The notes beneath the pieces were generated by a model. That model saw nothing but the letters and a program-made list of their open reading frames with translations, did no database searches and was not told the origin of the DNA. Shown here in pieces: positions 51,601-59,871 of a stretch of 64,000 nt of DNA. Location of the stretch: the NCBI RefSeq assembly GCF_035994185.1, contig NZ_CP108538.1, positions 5,123,501 to 5,187,500 of the forward strand. The letters run 5' to 3'. The first letter of the stretch is position 1, and each line of letters begins with the position of its first letter. The translations under genes and the position numbers were made by a program. The stretch is from Streptomyces sp. NBC_01217. Lineage in GTDB: Bacteria > Actinomycetota > Actinomycetes > Streptomycetales > Streptomycetaceae.

Positions 51601-51916
51601 GCGGCGGCTCGGCGAGAGCGTCGAGGCGCAGGTGACGACGGAGGGCGAGGAGCACCGGGTGCCGGACTCGGTACGGGTGCTGCTCGGCGCCGGAACCCCG
51701 GAGGCGTACATCGAACACGGCGAACTGCGCGCGGGCGGCGTCGAACTGGACTGGCGCCGCACCCCCGACGGGACCGTGCACGCCGCCACGCTGGAGGGCG
51801 TCGCCGCGGGCCTGGCCTGGGCGGCCGGGCAGTGGCCGCGCCGCTTCGAGGTCGCGGCACTGCTGGAGGACCCGTCCCGTACGGAGGAACTGGCCCGGGA
51901 CCGCTGGTTCGACTGA
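48680..51916 (+). CDS. Sacsin N-terminal ATP-binding-like (Hsp90-type) large protein
   Basis: 1078 aa from a GTG with GGAG eight bases upstream. Residues about 25-230 form a GHKL/Hsp90-like ATPase of the sacsin type: EDANAEEDLALGGYRDRLVVELAQNAADAA (Bergerat Asn), TGAALDATGVESLSTLRASAK and VGRFGVGFAAVLAVSDEP (Gly-rich lid). The remaining 850 residues are Asp/Leu/Pro rich with no other domain recognised and are probably a client-binding scaffold. No membrane segment. It is conserved in streptomycetes, and a chaperone-like role is inferred from the ATPase fold only. Confidence 0.85.
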   Translation: MSMNATEGADPFGTARLRRGVLDAWGAGPARFREDANAEEDLALGGYRDRLVVELAQNAADAAARAQVPGRLRLTLHPATADAPAVLAAANTGAALDATGVESLSTLRASAKREGHEGAVGRFGVGFAAVLAVSDEPAVVGRHGGVRWSLAEARDLAARTAVASPGLGDELRRRDGHVPLLRLPLPAEGTAPDGYDTVVVLPLRDGGAEDLVVRLLDAVDDALLLTLRGISEIVIETPDAVRTLRRSQHGPYTHVEDSAHGTHRWRTVTHHGPVEPALLADRPREERLRPHWSVTWAVPVDTEGAPVRPRTVPVVHAPTPTDEPLGIPALLIASLPLDTTRRHPAAGPLTDFLVQRAADAYAELLADWQPVSIDTIDLVPGPLGKGELDGALRGAILARLPRVAFLEPAAPREPTTETDRWDSWDAEADGIRATTTTALRPIEAEVLEGVGAETVRVLAEVLPCLLPAGLERRSELRTLGIARVPLTEAIDRLAGLERDPGWWRRLYESLSGIDPDRLSGLPVPLAGTDLPVPSAGAEPSDSGIPVAPRTTIGPRQVLLPLPGALTGPVLERLARLGLKVAHPDAAHPLLEKLGALPATPRAVLTTPQVRAAVAGSLDAGEIWDEDALDADELAETVLTLVRDAELAPGDEPWLGALALPDEDGEPAPAGELVLPGSPFASIMREGELALCDQELTDHWGEQPLTACGVLATFALVRATDVVLDPDELEPREGDFAEPDDAGLLDAVDVWCEDILDRLPDTPVPPVATELVAVRDLDLVDDDAWPQALALLARPPLRDALTQPVRVLLPDGTTQSVRPYTAWWLRDHPVLDGRRPAGLRAASGDPRLAGLYDSADATGFDDAQVLRALGVRTSVAALLDEPGGAAELLGRLADEDREVGPVQLHSLYTALADLDPEQVTLPDELRAVVDGEARVVDAADAVIADAPDLLPLTGGLPLLPVAPTRAAELTELFQVRRLGESVEAQVTTEGEEHRVPDSVRVLLGAGTPEAYIEHGELRAGGVELDWRRTPDGTVHAATLEGVAAGLAWAAGQWPRRFEVAALLEDPSRTEELARDRWFD

Positions 51917-52034
51917 CGGCGGTTCGTGGCCCCGTGCGTCGACCGTCCGCCGTGGGGCGGCACGCGCGGGGCCGCAGGGTGACGTGCAAGAGAACACCGG
52001 ATTGCGTACAACCCTTCACCTGCGTAAGAGGTCT

Positions 52035-52063
52035 GGTCTGTGGAGTCAGCAGACTCACAGACC
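52035..52063 (+). promoter_or_regulatory. Hairpin in leader of secreted-protein gene
   Basis: GGTCTGTGGAGTC pairs with GACTCACAGACC (12 bp, one bulge) around AGCA, 60-90 nt upstream of the start codon. Confidence 0.6.
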
Positions 52064-52069
52064 ACACGA

Positions 52070-52106
52070 GCCCGGCCGGGTCGCACCACGTACTCGCCGG
52101 GCCTTT
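52070..52106 (+). promoter_or_regulatory. Terminator-like second hairpin in the same leader
   Basis: GCCCGGC and GCCGGGC form a 7-bp stem with a 19-nt loop, followed by CTTTCT. It ends 18 nt before the ATG at 52124 and could be an attenuator or simply an mRNA stabiliser. Confidence 0.4.
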
Positions 52107-52123
52107 CTCCACTGGGGAAACAC

Positions 52124-53008
52124 ATGCGTATTCGCGCCACTGTCGCAGCCGCCTCCGGCGCCCTGGCTCTGTCCGCTCTGGCCGTTCCGGCCGCCCACGC
52201 GGGCGACCACTCCGCTGCGAACCTGAACAAGCCGACGTCGGCCTCCGAGGTCTTCGGCATCACCGCGCAGCGTTCCTCGAAGGCCGCCGCGGCCACCACC
52301 GCGGCCGCCGCGGAGCCCGTCATCTCGAAGGTCGTCGTCAACGGCGGCAAGGACATCGTCCTGGGCACCACGAACGCGAAGACGATCTCCATCTCGGTCA
52401 CCGCCTCGCACGCGTCCGGTGTCGTCGACGCCTACGCCGACCTGTGGCACGGCACGGACCCGTCCTCACCGGACACCATCGACGGGGCGATCCTGCCGAA
52501 CGAGGACGCCGCGTCGTGCACCAAGGCCAGCGCGACGACCTCGACCTGCAAGCTGACCTTCACGATCTACCCGCGCTACGACCTGTACAAGAACGCCCTG
52601 GCCGGCACCTGGCACGTCTCGGCGGGTGCGCTCGCCGGTACCGGCGCCGACGTCGCCTACACCGACTTCTACAGCACCGCCCGTGTGCAGCGGCTGTCGA
52701 AGCTGACGGTCAACGCCTCCCCGGAGCCCGTGAAGAAGGGCGCCACGATCACGGCCACCGGCAAGCTCACGCGGGCGAACTGGGAGACCTTCAAGTACCA
52801 GGGCTACACCGGCCAGTCGGTGAAGCTCCAGTTCCGCAAGAGCGGCAGCTCCACCTACACCACCATCAAGACCATCAAGACGAACAGCACCGGCAACCTG
52901 AAGACGACCGTCAAGGCCTCGGTCGACGGCTACTGGCGTTACAGCTTCGCCGGTACGTCCACCACCCCGGCCGTCACCACCGCGGGCGACTTCGTCGACG
53001 TGAAGTAA
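52124..53008 (+). CDS. Secreted protein with Ig-like repeat region
   Basis: 294 aa. GGGGAAA precedes the ATG. Sec signal RIRATVAAASGALALSALAVPAAHAGD, cleavage near residue 26. A Thr/Ala-rich spacer is followed by two beta-sandwich-like parts. The second (LSKLTVNASPEPVKKGATITATGKLTRANW to YWRYSFAGTSTTPAVTTAGDFVDV) resembles the Ig-like repeats seen in many Streptomyces extracellular proteins. Two Cys (SCTK, TCKL) probably bond. Function unknown. Its leader carries two hairpins. Confidence 0.8.
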   Translation: MRIRATVAAASGALALSALAVPAAHAGDHSAANLNKPTSASEVFGITAQRSSKAAAATTAAAAEPVISKVVVNGGKDIVLGTTNAKTISISVTASHASGVVDAYADLWHGTDPSSPDTIDGAILPNEDAASCTKASATTSTCKLTFTIYPRYDLYKNALAGTWHVSAGALAGTGADVAYTDFYSTARVQRLSKLTVNASPEPVKKGATITATGKLTRANWETFKYQGYTGQSVKLQFRKSGSSTYTTIKTIKTNSTGNLKTTVKASVDGYWRYSFAGTSTTPAVTTAGDFVDVK

Positions 53009-53029
53009 CCCGCGGGCATCAGCACAGGG

Positions 53030-55510
53030 TTACGACGGGAAGCGGCGGCCGACCAGCCGCCAGGCGTACTCCAGGCCGGCCGCCGCCACCACCGCGATCC
53101 CCACCGCGGCCCACGGCATCGTCGCTCCCACCAGCTTCAGCGCGAAGAAGTCCTGCAGCCACGGCACCACCAGCACGACGAGGAACGCCAGTCCCATCGT
53201 CGCCACCAGGCAGATCCGCCACCAGGTGTACGGGCGGGCGATGATCGCCAGGACCCACATCGAGACCAGGAACAGCGTGAGTGTCGCCGCGCTGGTCTCC
53301 GCGTCCAGCGCACCCGTACCGGAGTAGTGGTGCCGGGCGATCAGATACGTCACGAAGGTGGCGACGGCCGCGATGACGCCCGACGGGATCGCGTACCGCA
53401 TGACACGGCGCACGAAGTGCGGATGGGCGCGTTCCGTGTTGGGGGCGAGGGCCAGGAAGAACGCCGGAACGCCGATCGTCAGCGTCGACAGCAGGGTCAG
53501 ATGGCGCGGCAGGAACGGGTAGTCGACCTGGAAGCAGACCACCAGGATGGCCAGCAGCACCGAGTAGACGGTCTTGGTCAGGAACAGGGTGGCGACCCGG
53601 GTGATGTTGCCGATCACCCGGCGGCCCTCGGCGACGACGGACGGCAGCGTCGCGAAGCTGTTGTTGAGCAGCACGATCTGGGCGACGGCCCGGGTCGCCT
53701 CGGAGCCCGAACCCATGGAGACGCCGATGTCGGCGTCCTTGAGCGCCAGTACGTCGTTGACGCCGTCGCCGGTCATCGCGACGGTGTGGCCGCGGGACTG
53801 GAGCGCGCCGACCATGTCCCGCTTCTGCTGAGGGGTGACCCGGCCGAAGACCGCGTTCTCCTCCATGGCCGTGGCCATGGCGTCCGGGTCGGTGGGCAGC
53901 CGGCGCGCGTCCATGGTGTTCTCGGCGCCCGGCAGGCCGAGCTTTCCGGCGACCGCGCCGACGGAGACCGCGTTGTCGCCGGAGATGACCTTGGCGGCGA
54001 CCCGCTGTTCGGCGAAGTAGGCCAGCGTCTGACCGGCGTCCGGCCGCAGTCGCTGCTCCAGGACGACGAGCGCGCTCGGTACGGCCCCGGCGGCGATGTC
54101 CGGCCCGTCCAGTCCGCCCCGCGCCCGGGCCAGCAGCAGCACCCGCAGCCCCTGCTCGTTGAGCTGCTCGATCTCGGTGAGCGCCGGGTCCTGTTCGGGC
54201 AGCAGCACATCGGGGGCGCCGAGCAGCCAGGCCGAGGCCCGGCCGCTGCCCTCGTCGAACGCGGCGCCGCTGTACTTGCGGGCCGAGGAGAACGGCAGCG
54301 ACTGCGTGCACCGCCACTCCTCGCCGTCCGGGTAGGCGTCGAGGATGGCCTGCAGGCTGGCGTTGGGCCGGGGGTCGGAGGCGCCGAGGGCGCCCAGCAC
54401 ACGGCGCAGATACGCGTCGTCCGCATCGCCCAGCGCCCGCACCTCGGTGACGTCCATGCCGCCCTCGGTGAGGGTGCCGGTCTTGTCCAGGCAGACGACG
54501 TCGACGCGGGCCAGGCCCTCGATGGCGGGGAGCTCCTGCACCAGGCACTGCTTGCGGCCGAGCCGTACGACGCCGATCGCGAAGGCGACCGAGGTGAGCA
54601 GCACCAGCCCCTCCGGGATCATCGGGACGATGCCGCCGACCGTCCGGGCGACCGACTCCTTGAAGTCGTTGTTCTTGACGACGAGCTGGCTGATGATCAG
54701 GCCGATCGCGGTCGGCACCATCATCCAGGTGACGTACTTGAGGATGGTGGAGATGCCGGTGCGCAGCTCGGACTGGACGAGGGTGAAGCGGGACGCCTCC
54801 TCGGCGAGCTGCGCGGCGTAGGCCTCGCGGCCGACCTTGGTGGCGGCGAACGAGCCGCCGCCCGCGACGACGAAGCTGCCGGACATCACGGGGTCGCCGG
54901 GCTGCTTCAGCACCGGGTCGGCCTCGCCGGTGAGCAGCGATTCGTCGATCTCCAGGCTGTCGGCCTCGGCGACCGTGCCGTCCACGACGACCTTGTCGCC
55001 GGGGCCCAGCTCGACGAGATCGCCGAGGACGATCTCGGAGGTGGAGATCTCGGCGGAGACGCCGTCGCGCCGCACCGTGGGTTTCGCCTCGCCGATGACC
55101 GCGAGGCTGTCGAGGGTCTTCTTGGCCCGCCACTCCTGGACGATGCCGATGCCGGTGTTGGCGACGATCACGAAGCCGAAGAGGCTGTCCTGGATCGGCG
55201 CGACGAACAGCATGATCAGCCAGAGCACGCCGATGATCAGGTTGAACCGGGTGAAGACGTTGGCGCGGACGATCTCGGTGACGGAGCGGGAGGAGCGGAC
55301 GGGTACGTCGTTGACCTCGCCGCGGGCGATCCGCTCGGCCACCTCGGCCGCGGTCAGCCCACGGGTGTCGACGGCCAGGGTCGGCAGCTTCATCGGATGG
55401 ACCGGGTCGAGCTCGGACCCGGCGTCGATCATGGCCGGCCCCGGGGGGCCGCCTGGACCGGATGACTCGGGAGTCTGTTCGCCGGAGGAATGGGGTGCCC
55501 GCTGCGTCAT
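53030..55510 (-). CDS. P-type cation ATPase, CtpE-like
   Basis: 826 aa. LTGEAD and SGSFVVAGGG (actuator), IPEGL in helix 4, CLDKTGTLTEGGMDV (phosphorylated Asp), SGDNAVSVGAVA and AMTGDGVNDVLALKDADIGVSMGSG (hinge) define a P-type ATPase. The PEGL ion-site and absence of heavy-metal domains match the CtpE group of mycobacteria, linked to Ca2+ uptake, rather than P1B transporters. Eight to ten membrane segments. Ion is inferred. Confidence 0.9.
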   Translation of the reverse strand: MTQRAPHSSGEQTPESSGPGGPPGPAMIDAGSELDPVHPMKLPTLAVDTRGLTAAEVAERIARGEVNDVPVRSSRSVTEIVRANVFTRFNLIIGVLWLIMLFVAPIQDSLFGFVIVANTGIGIVQEWRAKKTLDSLAVIGEAKPTVRRDGVSAEISTSEIVLGDLVELGPGDKVVVDGTVAEADSLEIDESLLTGEADPVLKQPGDPVMSGSFVVAGGGSFAATKVGREAYAAQLAEEASRFTLVQSELRTGISTILKYVTWMMVPTAIGLIISQLVVKNNDFKESVARTVGGIVPMIPEGLVLLTSVAFAIGVVRLGRKQCLVQELPAIEGLARVDVVCLDKTGTLTEGGMDVTEVRALGDADDAYLRRVLGALGASDPRPNASLQAILDAYPDGEEWRCTQSLPFSSARKYSGAAFDEGSGRASAWLLGAPDVLLPEQDPALTEIEQLNEQGLRVLLLARARGGLDGPDIAAGAVPSALVVLEQRLRPDAGQTLAYFAEQRVAAKVISGDNAVSVGAVAGKLGLPGAENTMDARRLPTDPDAMATAMEENAVFGRVTPQQKRDMVGALQSRGHTVAMTGDGVNDVLALKDADIGVSMGSGSEATRAVAQIVLLNNSFATLPSVVAEGRRVIGNITRVATLFLTKTVYSVLLAILVVCFQVDYPFLPRHLTLLSTLTIGVPAFFLALAPNTERAHPHFVRRVMRYAIPSGVIAAVATFVTYLIARHHYSGTGALDAETSAATLTLFLVSMWVLAIIARPYTWWRICLVATMGLAFLVVLVVPWLQDFFALKLVGATMPWAAVGIAVVAAAGLEYAWRLVGRRFPS

Positions 55511-55636
55511 GGTTCCGACGGTACGGGTCGATGGTCCGATTCACCCACCGAGGATCGGAAGATCAGACCGGGGGAGGAGGGGGATGGTCCTGCGGTGGTA
55601 GGAGACGGTTACGGGAGACCCTGATGCCGGACGGCG

Positions 55637-55930
55637 TCAGTCGGTGTCCGTACCGGCGCCGGGCGCCGGAGTTCCGGCCGGCTCCCCGGCCGCCGCCCGC
55701 TTGATCGCCGCGTCGCGTCCCCGTACGTACCAGATGCCGATCAGGCCGAGTCCCGCACCGGCCAGGCATGTCCACACCCACCACAGATGCCCGTGGTCGT
55801 CGAACCAGCCGTAGAACGGGAGCTGGACCAGGAAGAGGACGAACCAGAGGATCGTGCCGCCGGTGATGGTGGCGACGACGGGCCCCTCCAGGGGCTCGGG
55901 TGCCTCGTGCTTCGGTGTCCACTTCGCCAT
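55637..55930 (-). CDS. DUF2530 membrane protein
   Basis: 97 aa from the ATG at 55930. Two membrane segments (VATITGGTILWFVLFLVQLPFYGWF, LWWVWTCLAGAGLGLIGIWYV) with the DUF2530 pattern HEAPEPLEGPVV at the start and a hydrophilic Ala/Pro/Gly tail. Actinobacterial, function unknown. Divergent from the purine permease gene. Confidence 0.85.
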   Translation of the reverse strand: MAKWTPKHEAPEPLEGPVVATITGGTILWFVLFLVQLPFYGWFDDHGHLWWVWTCLAGAGLGLIGIWYVRGRDAAIKRAAAGEPAGTPAPGAGTDTD

Positions 55931-56117
55931 GGGGTCAGTGTATGCGGCCTCCATGTAGAGCAGGTCGGACCAGTCGGCCCAAGGGTCTACGCGCGGAGAT
56001 AGCGATCTTCGCCTTATGTATTCATACTGAAACTGCTTGCGGCTGGCTCGATTCATTCGTGTGAAAGTCCAAGGCTGGCTGTTTTTCTCCCCCCACTACG
56101 CACGACTGAGGTCTTAC

Positions 56118-57572
56118 ATGTCCCCCTCGGCCACCGCTTCGGTCGACTCCAGGCAGCCCATAGCTCCACAGCCGCACAACGGCCTGGACCGTTTCTTCAA
56201 GATCTCCGAGCGGGGGTCGTCGGTCGCGCGCGAGATCCGCGGCGGTTTCGCCACGTTCTTCGCGATGGCGTACATCATCGTGCTGAACCCGATCATCCTC
56301 GGCAGCGCGAAGGACATGTACGGGCACCAGCTCGACAGCGGCCAGCTGGTCACCGCCACCGTGCTGACCGCCGCGCTCTCCACGCTGCTGATGGGCGTCA
56401 TCGGCAATGTGCCGATCGCGCTGGCCGCCGGTCTCGGCGTCAACACCGTGGTGGCCCTCCAGCTCGCCCCCAGGATGAGCTGGCCGGACGCGATGGGCAT
56501 GGTCGTCCTCGCGGGCATCGTGGTCATGCTGCTGGTCGCGACCGGACTGCGGGAACGCGTGATGCACGCCGTGCCGAAGTCGCTCCGCAAGGGCATCGCG
56601 ATCGGCATCGGCCTCTTCATCCTGCTGATCGGCCTGGTCGACTCGGGCTTCGTCTCCCGTATCCCGGACGCCGCGCACACCACCGTTCCGCTGCAGCTCG
56701 GCAGCGACGGTCATCTCAACGGCTGGCCGGTCCTCGTCTTCGTCATCGGCGCGCTGCTCACGCTCGCGCTGATCGTCCGCAAGGTGCCGGGCGCCATCCT
56801 GATCTCCATCGTGGCGATGACGGTCGTCGCGCTGGCCATCGACGCGATCGCCGATCTGCCGGGCGAGGCGTGGGGCCTGACCGTCCCGCAGTGGCCGGGC
56901 AATCCCGTCGCCACCCCGGACTTCGGGCTGATCGGCAAGGTCAGCCTGTTCGGCGGCTTCGACAAGGTCGGTGTGCTCACCGGCGTCCTGTTCGTCTTCA
57001 CCGTGCTGCTGTCCTGCTTCTTCGACGCGATGGGCACCATCCTCGGCGTCGGCGACGAGGCGAAGCTGACGGACAAGGACGGCAACTTCCCCGGCATCAA
57101 CAAGGTGCTGTTCGTGGACGGCATCGCGGTCGCCGCGGGCGGTGCGAGCTCCTCCTCCGCCTCCACCTGCTTCGTGGAGTCCACGGCGGGTGTCGGCGAG
57201 GGGGCCCGCACCGGCTTCGCGAGCATCGTGACGGGTCTGCTGTTCACGGTGGCGCTGTTCCTGACGCCGCTGGCGACCATGGTTCCGTCGCAGGCCGCCA
57301 CCCCGGCGCTGCTGGCGGTCGGCTTCCTGATCATCGCGGGTTCGGTGCGCGACATCGACTGGAGCGACTACACGCTCGCCATCCCGGCCTTCCTGGCCAT
57401 GCTGATGATGCCGTTCACGTACTCGATCACCAACGGCATCGGCATCGGCTTCATCGCCTTCTCCGTGCTGCGGATCGTGGCCGGGCGCGGGCGCGAGGTG
57501 CCCGTGGCCATGTATGTGGTCTCAGCGGTCTTCGTCTTCTACTACGCGATGCCGGCCCTCGGCCTCACGTGA
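56118..57572 (+). CDS. NCS2 family purine permease (AzgA-like)
   Basis: 484 aa from the ATG at 56118, with GAGG seven bases upstream. Family blocks: LDRFFKISERGSSVAREIRGGFATFFAMAYIIVLNP, AAGLGVNTVVAL, CFFDAMGTILGVGDEA and ASSSSASTCFVESTAGVGEGARTG. These match the AzgA/GhxP branch of NCS2 proton symporters for adenine, guanine or hypoxanthine. About 12-14 membrane segments. Substrate choice is inferred. No purine riboswitch was recognised upstream. Confidence 0.93.
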   Translation: MSPSATASVDSRQPIAPQPHNGLDRFFKISERGSSVAREIRGGFATFFAMAYIIVLNPIILGSAKDMYGHQLDSGQLVTATVLTAALSTLLMGVIGNVPIALAAGLGVNTVVALQLAPRMSWPDAMGMVVLAGIVVMLLVATGLRERVMHAVPKSLRKGIAIGIGLFILLIGLVDSGFVSRIPDAAHTTVPLQLGSDGHLNGWPVLVFVIGALLTLALIVRKVPGAILISIVAMTVVALAIDAIADLPGEAWGLTVPQWPGNPVATPDFGLIGKVSLFGGFDKVGVLTGVLFVFTVLLSCFFDAMGTILGVGDEAKLTDKDGNFPGINKVLFVDGIAVAAGGASSSSASTCFVESTAGVGEGARTGFASIVTGLLFTVALFLTPLATMVPSQAATPALLAVGFLIIAGSVRDIDWSDYTLAIPAFLAMLMMPFTYSITNGIGIGFIAFSVLRIVAGRGREVPVAMYVVSAVFVFYYAMPALGLT

Positions 57573-57780
57573 CCTCCTCGGCCCTGATTCCCGCGGTCCC
57601 TTCCGCGCCGTAGAACTTCTCCGTCTCGTCGACGGCCGCCTTGAAGCGCTCGTCGAAGTCATCGCGAATGAGCGTCCGGACGACATAGTCCTGGACGCTC
57701 ATTCCGCGTCTGGCGGCATGCTGCCGGAGCCGGTCGAGCAGCTCACCGTCTATACGCAGGCTGAGCACAGTCGATCCCAT
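57565..57780 (-). CDS. CopG-type ribbon-helix-helix protein
   Basis: 71 aa from the ATG at 57780. An upstream ATG at 57810 is possible, but the conserved part begins GSTVLSLRIDGELLDRLRQHAARRGMSVQDYVVRTLIRDDF, a complete ribbon-helix-helix DNA-binding domain. The tail (ERFKAAVDETEKFYG) is helical. It could be an antitoxin without a toxin gene beside it, or a stand-alone regulator. Its stop overlaps the permease stop by 8 nt in convergent orientation. Confidence 0.75.
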   Translation of the reverse strand: MGSTVLSLRIDGELLDRLRQHAARRGMSVQDYVVRTLIRDDFDERFKAAVDETEKFYGAEGTAGIRAEEVT

Positions 57781-57903
57781 GGCAAGCAGGGTTACGGCCC
57801 CGGAGGCCATTTCGCGTCACTTTCCGGATCCGACTCACTCGTTTGGGTGATCGATTGGGTGAGGTGGCTCTCGTGCGCGTCACACGAATGGTCTTTAGGG
57901 TAG

Positions 57904-57915
57904 GTAATGAGTTAC
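57904..57915. promoter_or_regulatory. Putative MarR operator
   Basis: GTAA-TGAG-TTAC, within the AT-rich TAGGTAATGAGTTACTCTA, lies ten bases before the MarR start codon. It probably overlaps the promoter and serves autorepression. Confidence 0.5.
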
Positions 57916-57925
57916 TCTAATAAAC

Positions 57926-58366
57926 ATGCCTGACCTGATCCACGACGGCGACAGTGCGGCCGCCGTGAGCTCCCTTCGTTCCGCCGTGATGCTGCTCGGC
58001 CGGCGCCTGAAGCACCAGCGCGTCGACGAGTCGCTGAGCCCCACCGAGATGTCGGTGCTGGGCACGCTCGCCCGTTGCGGTTCGGCCACGCCCGGTGAGC
58101 TGGCCCGCAAGGAGCATGTGCAGCCCCCTTCGATGACCCGCATCGTCGCGCTGCTGGAGGCAAAGGGACTGGTCAGACTGGAACCGCACCCCGATGACCG
58201 TCGCCAGAAGATGGTCAGCCAGACCGAACAGGCGGAAGCCATGCTCGAAGAGAGCCGCTCGAAGCGGAACGCCTGGCTGACCACCCTCGCCGAGGGCCTG
58301 GACGAGGACGAGTGGGAGACGCTGCGCAAGGCGGCGCCCGTGCTGGAGAAGCTCGCCCATCTGTAG
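57926..58366 (+). CDS. MarR-family transcriptional regulator
   Basis: 146 aa, full length. The winged helix is clear: LSPTEMSVLGTLARCGSATPGELARKEHVQPPSMTRIVALLEAKGLVRLEPHPDDRRQKMV. The ATG has no visible Shine-Dalgarno, and TACTCT lies seven bases before it, so the message may be leaderless. A MFS exporter follows on the same strand 96 nt later. MarR proteins commonly repress such pumps and release on binding small aromatics. Confidence 0.9.
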   Translation: MPDLIHDGDSAAAVSSLRSAVMLLGRRLKHQRVDESLSPTEMSVLGTLARCGSATPGELARKEHVQPPSMTRIVALLEAKGLVRLEPHPDDRRQKMVSQTEQAEAMLEESRSKRNAWLTTLAEGLDEDEWETLRKAAPVLEKLAHL

Positions 58367-58462
58367 CGGCAGCGGCCGCGCCGGACGACAGCCGGCGCAC
58401 CGTCCATGCCGCCGCATCCCCGTCAGTCAGCGAAATGTATACGCCCGAGGAGGCGAACCCTT

Positions 58463-59797
58463 TTGAGTACGGGACCCGGAGCAGACTCCGCCCCCGCACC
58501 GCAATCCACCTACGAGAGCAAGCCCGGCGGGACCTTCTCGTCGCTGAAGATCCGTAACTACCGCCTGTTCGCCACGGGCGCCGTGATCTCCAACACCGGT
58601 ACCTGGATGTCCCGCATCACGCAGGACTGGCTAGTCCTGAGCCTCACCGGGTCCGCCGCCGCCGTCGGCATCACCACGGCCCTCCAGTTCCTCCCGATGC
58701 TTCTCTTCGGCCTCTACGGCGGCGTCATCGCCGACCGGCTCCCGAAGCGGAAGCTTCTTCTCGTCAGCCAGGCGGCGCTCGGCCTGTGCGGGATCGCCCT
58801 CGCGGTGCTCACGCTCTCCGGTGTCGTCCAGGTGTGGCACGTCTACCTCATCGCGTTCCTGCTCGGGATGGTGACGGTCGTCGACAACCCGGCTCGTCAG
58901 TCGTTCGTCTCCGAGATGGTCGGCCCCGCCCAGCTGCGCAACGCGGTCAGCCTCAACTCGGCGAACTTCCAGTCCGCCCGGCTCATCGGCCCCGCCGTCG
59001 CGGGTGTCCTGATCACCACGGTCGGCAGCGGCTGGGCCTTCATGTTCAACGGCCTGTCCTTCGCGGCGCCGCTCATCGGCCTGATGCTGATGCGCACGAG
59101 CGAACTGCACAAGACCACCGTCGTGCCGCGCGCCAGGGGCCAGTTGCGGGAGGGCCTGCGTTACGTCTCCGGCCGCCCCGAGCTGATCTGGCCGATCGTC
59201 CTGGTCGGCTTCGTCGGCACGTTCGGCTTCAACTTCCCGATCTGGCTCACCGCCTTCGCCGACGAGATCTTCCACGGCGGCGCCGGTATGTACTCCTTCT
59301 TCAACATCCTCATGGCGGCCGGTTCCCTCGCGGGCGCCCTGCTCGCCGCCCGCCGCCGCTCCTCGCGGCTGCGGATGCTGGTGGCCGCGGGCACGGTGTT
59401 CGGTCTGCTGGAGATCGTCGCGTCCCTGTCGCCGTCCGTCTGGCTCTTCGCGGTCCTGCTGGTACCGATCGGCATGATCGGCCTGACGACCAACATCAGC
59501 GCGAACACGAGCGTCCAGATGGCCGCGGATCCGGCGATGCGCGGCCGGGTCATGAGCCTGTACATGATGGTCTTCGCCGGTGGTACGCCGGTGGGCGCCC
59601 CGATCGTCGGCTGGATCAGCGACGCCTACGGGGTCCGTACGGCCATGGCGGTCGGCGGTGCGTTCTCCATGGCGGCCGCGCTGGGCGTCGGCTTCATGCT
59701 GGCCCGCGTGGGCGGCCTCCGCCTCAAGGTCGACCTCCGCCCGGGCCACCGGCACGTGCGGTTCGTCCCGCGTGAGGAGCTGGCCACGGCGGCCTGA
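58463..59797 (+). CDS. MFS transporter (EntS-like exporter)
   Basis: 444 aa from a TTG at 58463, chosen because GAGGAGG lies nine bases upstream and no ATG or GTG fits. Twelve membrane segments, starting SSLKIRNYRLFATGAVISNTGTWMSRITQDWLVL. Motif ADRLPKRKLLLVSQ between helices 2 and 3, and DNPARQSFVSEMV, place it with the EntS/NreB-like MFS group that exports siderophores, drugs or metals. It follows a MarR gene and is probably repressed by it. Confidence 0.9.
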   Translation: MSTGPGADSAPAPQSTYESKPGGTFSSLKIRNYRLFATGAVISNTGTWMSRITQDWLVLSLTGSAAAVGITTALQFLPMLLFGLYGGVIADRLPKRKLLLVSQAALGLCGIALAVLTLSGVVQVWHVYLIAFLLGMVTVVDNPARQSFVSEMVGPAQLRNAVSLNSANFQSARLIGPAVAGVLITTVGSGWAFMFNGLSFAAPLIGLMLMRTSELHKTTVVPRARGQLREGLRYVSGRPELIWPIVLVGFVGTFGFNFPIWLTAFADEIFHGGAGMYSFFNILMAAGSLAGALLAARRRSSRLRMLVAAGTVFGLLEIVASLSPSVWLFAVLLVPIGMIGLTTNISANTSVQMAADPAMRGRVMSLYMMVFAGGTPVGAPIVGWISDAYGVRTAMAVGGAFSMAAALGVGFMLARVGGLRLKVDLRPGHRHVRFVPREELATAA

Positions 59798-59813
59798 GGG
59801 CCGTCCACGGAGC

Positions 59814-59861
59814 ACGTGACGCGGCCCTGTCCGGTGGGTACCGGTCGGAGCCGCGTCACGT
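59814..59861. terminator. Bidirectional terminator
   Basis: ACGTGACGCGGC (59814-59825) pairs perfectly with GCCGCGTCACGT (59850-59861). A smaller CCGGT/ACCGG hairpin sits in the loop. It lies between convergent genes. Confidence 0.8.
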
Positions 59862-59871
59862 ATCGGGAGTT

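Noticed and set aside
47384..51997. 1537-codon open frame on the minus strand
   Set aside because: Antisense to DUF3027 and sacsin-like genes. Low-complexity Gly/Arg/Gln-rich translation typical of GC-rich shadow frames.
52035..52106. c-di-AMP or other known riboswitch
   Set aside because: No consensus elements of the riboswitch classes I know were recognised; only two simple hairpins.
53327..55465. 712-codon + strand frame
   Set aside because: Antisense shadow of the CtpE-like ATPase.
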